This document shows positions 61,011 through 64,000 of a stretch of 64,000 nucleotides of DNA, piece by piece (the first letter of the stretch is position 1; each line of letters starts with the position of its first letter). A model generated the notes under the pieces. That model had not been told where the DNA came from and ran no database searches. It saw nothing but the letters and a program-made list of their open reading frames with translations. Position numbers and translations under genes: made by a program. Source of the stretch: Nonomuraea jiangxiensis (GTDB lineage Bacteria; Actinomycetota; Actinomycetes; Streptosporangiales; Streptosporangiaceae); assembly GCF_900099965.1 (NCBI RefSeq), contig NZ_FNDJ01000019.1:62001-126000 (forward strand), in the 5' to 3' direction.

Positions 61011-61931
61011 GTCGTCGGCGCCGGCCAGCCAGCGGGAGTTGCGCACCGCCATGACCCGTACGTCCTCCTCGCTGAAGCCCTCGGCGAGGAGCCGGTCCGC
61101 GAGGAGCGCCAGGCCGTCCTCCACCGGGGGGTTGAACGGCTGGCCGAGGTCGCTGGAGAGCACCGAGTGCCGGGGACCGGCCGCGTGGATGTTGGCCAGC
61201 CACGCCTCCCAGGTCACCTTTCCCGTGTAGGGGGTGGTGAAGCAGCGTTCGAGCAGGGCGCCCTTGGCGGCCAGCCGCCGCTGCGCCTCGGGCGCCACCC
61301 GCTGGGAGGTGAACTCCGGGTGCGTGATCACCATCCGGCGTACGCCCGCCGCGACGGCGGCGTCCACCACCGTCTCGATCTCCGACGCGCCGAGATGGCC
61401 GGTGGCCAGGGTCAGGTCGTGCTTGGCGATCACCCGCAGCACCTGCCGGGTGGCGTCGAGCACGGCGCCGTCCGGGCCCACGACGTGCACCGGGTCCGCC
61501 ATGATGCCCTCGGTCCGCAGCTCCTCCTGCAGGCGCGCCCACATCGGGGGGCGGGCGCCCGCGGGATCGTTCGCGGTGCACTCGCGCTGGTTGGCGCTGT
61601 CCACCGTGGGCAGCCAGACGACCTGCGCACCGCCCCGCGCGGCCACTTCGACGGCGACCGGGTTCATGCCGCCGACCGACCCGTTCAGGGTGATGGCCCC
61701 GACCGCGCCGAAGCCGGGGACGGCCGCGCGCACGACCGCCGCGCGCTCGGCCGTGGGGACATAGTGGGACTTGAGCACGAAACCGGCGAGCCCGACCTCG
61801 GCGAACCGCGGCGCGAGGGTCAGGTCGTCGATGCGCCGCCGCATCACGTCGGGCGCGACGTGGACATGGATGTCGTACGCGCCCGCGACGAGCTCACGGC
61901 CCCTGCGGGATGGTGTCGGATGATCGGGCAT
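60993..61931 (-). CDS. DUF6282 amidohydrolase-fold metalloprotein
   Basis: 312-aa cytoplasmic protein with TIM-barrel amidohydrolase marks: YDIHVHVAPD (HxH, about residues 20-24), LATGHLGASE, MVITHPEF and LSSDLGQPFNPP (late Asp). These would bind one or two metals. The family is DUF6282, whose substrate is unknown. The start at 61931 (MPDHPTPSRRG) lies just downstream of the SpoIIE-type phosphatase stop. The gene was probably left next to the nitronate monooxygenase remnant by the deletion there. Confidence 0.85.
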   Translation of the reverse strand: MPDHPTPSRRGRELVAGAYDIHVHVAPDVMRRRIDDLTLAPRFAEVGLAGFVLKSHYVPTAERAAVVRAAVPGFGAVGAITLNGSVGGMNPVAVEVAARGGAQVVWLPTVDSANQRECTANDPAGARPPMWARLQEELRTEGIMADPVHVVGPDGAVLDATRQVLRVIAKHDLTLATGHLGASEIETVVDAAVAAGVRRMVITHPEFTSQRVAPEAQRRLAAKGALLERCFTTPYTGKVTWEAWLANIHAAGPRHSVLSSDLGQPFNPPVEDGLALLADRLLAEGFSEEDVRVMAVRNSRWLAGADDLLARP

Positions 61932-61969
61932 GACCGCCTCCAGCTGTCGACGCGTTCGGCCGCTGGAGG

Positions 61970-62827
61970 TCAGGGAGTCCAGCGCATGGCGAGGAGCAGG
62001 GTGTCGTCGCTGTGCAGCACCTGACGGTGCATCACGCGTACGAGCGTGTCGGTCAGGTCGCGTACCGGCAGCGCCCGGTGCCGCCCGGTCAGCTCGACCA
62101 GCTCGTCGAGCCCCGCGTTGAGGTCGCGGCGCGCCTCCACCAGCCCGTCGGTGTAGAACAGCACCAGCGTGCCGGGCGCCAGCAACCGCTCGGCGACGCC
62201 GTCGCTGCCCGGCGCGGGGTAGCCGACGCCGCGCCCCCAGACCTCCAGGTAGGCGGGCGGCTCGCCGGGCTCGACGATCAGCGGTGGCGGGTGCCCGCCG
62301 GTGACCACACGGAGCGTCCCCGTCCGCCGGTCGAGGCGGGCCACCAGTACGGTTCCCATCAGGTCCCGGTAGACCGGCTGGAGGATCGCGGCGGCCCGCT
62401 CGATCAGGTGCTCCAGCGGCAGCCCGGCCAGGGCGAGCACGCGGATGGCGTGGATGATGTTGAGCGCGGCGCGGGTGCTGGCCACCCCGTGGCCGACCGC
62501 GTCCACGACCACCAGGTGCAGGTCACCGCTCGGCATGACGACCACGTCGTAGAGGTCGCCGCCCGTCGGCGCGTCGTCCTCGGCCGGGGAGTAGTAAACC
62601 GCGAGCTCCACCTGCTCCACCTGGGGGACCGGCGGGCGCAGCGCGTCCTCCAGCTCCCGGAAGATCGCCCGGTGCGCCCGGCGGAGCTGCTCGTCCCGTT
62701 CCTCCAGCTCCACGACCAGGGCCAGCACGCCCTGGTTGGTGTTGGCCAGTTCGTCCTTGAGCTTGGCGAGCTCGTCCTCCAGCCGCCGGATCCGGTGCTG
62801 CGCGGCGGTGTCCGTAACCGGCTCCAT
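61970..62827 (-). CDS. SpoIIE-type PP2C phosphatase (RsbU-like) with coiled coil
   Basis: 285-aa cytoplasmic phosphatase. An N-terminal coiled coil (RIRRLEDELAKLKDELANTNQG, residues about 13-60) leads to the PP2C domain: GGDLYDVV (metal Asp), VVDAVGHGVASTRAAL, VTGGHPPPL and HSDDTLLLA. It would dephosphorylate an STAS anti-anti-sigma factor. The ATG at 62827 shares its A with the TGA stop of the previous gene. It is the last gene of an Rsb-type operon. Confidence 0.9.
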   Translation of the reverse strand: MEPVTDTAAQHRIRRLEDELAKLKDELANTNQGVLALVVELEERDEQLRRAHRAIFRELEDALRPPVPQVEQVELAVYYSPAEDDAPTGGDLYDVVVMPSGDLHLVVVDAVGHGVASTRAALNIIHAIRVLALAGLPLEHLIERAAAILQPVYRDLMGTVLVARLDRRTGTLRVVTGGHPPPLIVEPGEPPAYLEVWGRGVGYPAPGSDGVAERLLAPGTLVLFYTDGLVEARRDLNAGLDELVELTGRHRALPVRDLTDTLVRVMHRQVLHSDDTLLLAMRWTP

Positions 62828-63801
62828 CACCACTCCCTGAGCGCGACGATCGTCGCGTCATCACGGTAGCGCCGATGATCGCGTGCCAGCAGGCCCACGA
62901 GCAACGGAGGAGCTTGGGTGAACATCCAGCCGCCCGCCGCACGCGACCAGCCGGGCGCGATCCCGTCGCTGTGCACCACCACGGTGGCCCCGGCCGGCAG
63001 CGGAGCGGTCTGGCGGCGGAACGGGGGGATGCGCAGGCCCAGCGTTCCCGGCTGCGGGGTCATCAGGACGGGCGGGCCGTCCCCGTCGAGCACCACCGCG
63101 TTCACGTTGCCCACCCCGCAGAACTCGACCTCGGCGGCGTCGCGGGGCAGCCGGACCGCCGTCGCGGCGGCTCCCCTGGTGTTCCTGAGCGCGGCGTGGA
63201 TGGCCTCCATGGCCTGCGGCAGGGGACGGCCGGGGTCGAGCAGGAACGCCTCGGTGGCCGACCGGCTGACCCGGGCCGCCTCCGCGCCCCGGCCGAGGCC
63301 GTCCACGACCAGGACGAGAGTGGCGTCGGCGGTCTCGACCAGCGTGTACGCGTCACCGCTGTGGTCCTCCCCCGCCGCGGGCAGCCGCAGCGTACCCGTC
63401 CGCGCGGCGGAAGGGGCGGCGCCGAACCGGGCGAAGATCGCGGTGCCGCGCCGCGGATGGGAGAAGATCCCGAACGTGGTGGCCAGGCGGCGCACCGCGC
63501 CCAGCCCGCTGCCCAGCGTGCCGGCGCTGCTGTAGCCGTCGGCCAGGCAGCGGGCGACGTCGTCCATGCCCGGCCCGCGGTCGAGGGCGAGCAGTTCCAG
63601 GCCGCCCACGGGTTCGGGCTGCACCAGCAGCACCCCGCCATGCGTGTGCTTGACGATGTTGCTGCTCAGCTCTGAGGCCGTCACGGCCGCCCGCTCCGTC
63701 AGCAGCGGCGTCAGGTCCAGCTCGCGGGCCGCCTGGCGGGTCACCGAGACGGCGTGGGCGATGGCGCTCTCGTGGTCGAGGCGTATCTCTGTGGTGATCA
63801 T
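62827..63801 (-). CDS. HATPase-PP2C fusion protein (RsbT/RsbX-like stress regulator)
   Basis: 324-aa protein combining an RsbW/RsbT-type HATPase (residues about 1-130; SELSSNIVKHTHGG, LDRGPGMDD, GSGLGAVRRLA) with a compact PP2C/RsbX-like domain (about 150-320; VVDGLGRGAEAARVSRSATEAF, VVVHSDGIAPGW). The pair of kinase and phosphatase folds suits control of an RsbS-type antagonist. The ATG at 63801 was chosen by ribosome-site spacing; a TTG at 63807 is possible. Its start lies two bases after the RsbT-like stop. Confidence 0.88.
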   Translation of the reverse strand: MITTEIRLDHESAIAHAVSVTRQAARELDLTPLLTERAAVTASELSSNIVKHTHGGVLLVQPEPVGGLELLALDRGPGMDDVARCLADGYSSAGTLGSGLGAVRRLATTFGIFSHPRRGTAIFARFGAAPSAARTGTLRLPAAGEDHSGDAYTLVETADATLVLVVDGLGRGAEAARVSRSATEAFLLDPGRPLPQAMEAIHAALRNTRGAAATAVRLPRDAAEVEFCGVGNVNAVVLDGDGPPVLMTPQPGTLGLRIPPFRRQTAPLPAGATVVVHSDGIAPGWSRAAGGWMFTQAPPLLVGLLARDHRRYRDDATIVALREW

Positions 63802-63803
63802 CC

Positions 63804-64000
63804 TCAACCCGCCCAGCGGGTGATCACCACTGTCGTGCCCTTGCCCGGCTCCGTCTCCAGGTGGAACTCGTGCACCAGCCGCTTCGCGCCGCCCAGTCCG
63901 TGACCCAGCCCGGGACCGGTGGAGAATCCGTCGACCAGCGCCTTCGCCGGGTCGGTGATGCCCGGACCGTCATCGGAGATCGTCAGCCGGAGCCCGGCGC
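63804..64000 (-). CDS. RsbT-like serine kinase / anti-sigma regulator (5' end outside window)
   Basis: 64 C-terminal residues of a HATPase: LTISDDGPGITDPAKALVDG (G1 box), STGPGLGHGLGGAKRL (G2 box), then FHLETEPGKGTTVVITRWAG and TGA at 63806. The pattern is that of RsbT, the switch kinase that phosphorylates RsbS in the stressosome module. RsbR and RsbS genes would be expected beyond the window edge. Confidence 0.88.
   Translation of the reverse strand, partial: AGLRLTISDDGPGITDPAKALVDGFSTGPGLGHGLGGAKRLVHEFHLETEPGKGTTVVITRWAG

Overview
The window comes from a very GC-rich chromosome with strong G/C preference at third codon positions, GTG and TTG starts, and many four-base ATGA/GTGA gene overlaps. 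The family content (ROK and LAL regulators, XRE-DUF5753, SAM methyltransferase of the DUF574 type, F420-type LLM oxidoreductase, Rsb partner-switching proteins, DUF1206) points to a filamentous actinomycete, perhaps Streptosporangiaceae such as Nonomuraea. That placement is inference. No rRNA, tRNA, CRISPR array, insertion sequence or phage structural gene was recognised. The window is ordinary chromosome with many small transcription units and a noticeable number of decaying genes.

Left part (1-15420): a peptide-type ABC importer (ATPase, two permeases, lipoprotein receptor) is divergent from a ROK regulator followed by an M81 (MlrC-type) peptidase. Next come a truncated LAL regulator, an EamA exporter, a small membrane protein and an AhpD-like gene that has lost its CxxC segment. 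A tightly coupled YtrA-type GntR / ABC ATPase / ABC permease / S41 protease operon with an alpha/beta hydrolase lipoprotein follows, then a dienelactone-hydrolase-like gene.

Middle-left (15421-24800): a stretch of small genes includes a 40-residue Arg/Tyr repeat mini-protein and a 31-residue mini-ORF, each with its own ribosome site and hairpin terminator, a prolyl-oligopeptidase-like enzyme and a Cys-rich secreted peptide. Next is a coiled-coil/membrane protein translationally joined to a Ser/Thr kinase whose DFG motif is DFS. This pair is the best candidate here for an undescribed system. A WYL regulator divergent from a DinB protein, a VOC protein and a Nei-type DNA glycosylase close the region.

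Middle (24874-41907): a two-component system co-transcribed with an ABC exporter, a DUF916-like surface protein, a secreted metallophosphatase with a PHO-box-like promoter element, and a HupE/UreJ protein whose last codons are tandemly repeated downstream. Then a lipoprotein, an XRE regulator divergent from an aldo/keto reductase across a perfect 20-bp palindrome, a DUF2235 hydrolase, a sulfotransferase, small enzymes, an XRE-DUF5753 regulator and a frameshifted gene remnant.

Right part (42065-64000): a lipid-related group (DUF1206 protein, phospholipase D, PAP2 phosphatase, diacylglycerol kinase), an AI-2E-family transporter, an LLM oxidoreductase, and a cell-wall recycling operon (NagZ-like GH3, NamZ-like DUF1343, beta-lactamase-fold hydrolase) matching the known Bacillus MurNAc-salvage set. 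After it come a HerA-like ATPase, an M20 amidohydrolase, a secreted nuclease, a GH5-ricin-lectin enzyme, a nitronate monooxygenase remnant, a DUF6282 hydrolase and the end of an Rsb-type stress module (RsbT-like kinase, HATPase-PP2C protein, SpoIIE phosphatase).
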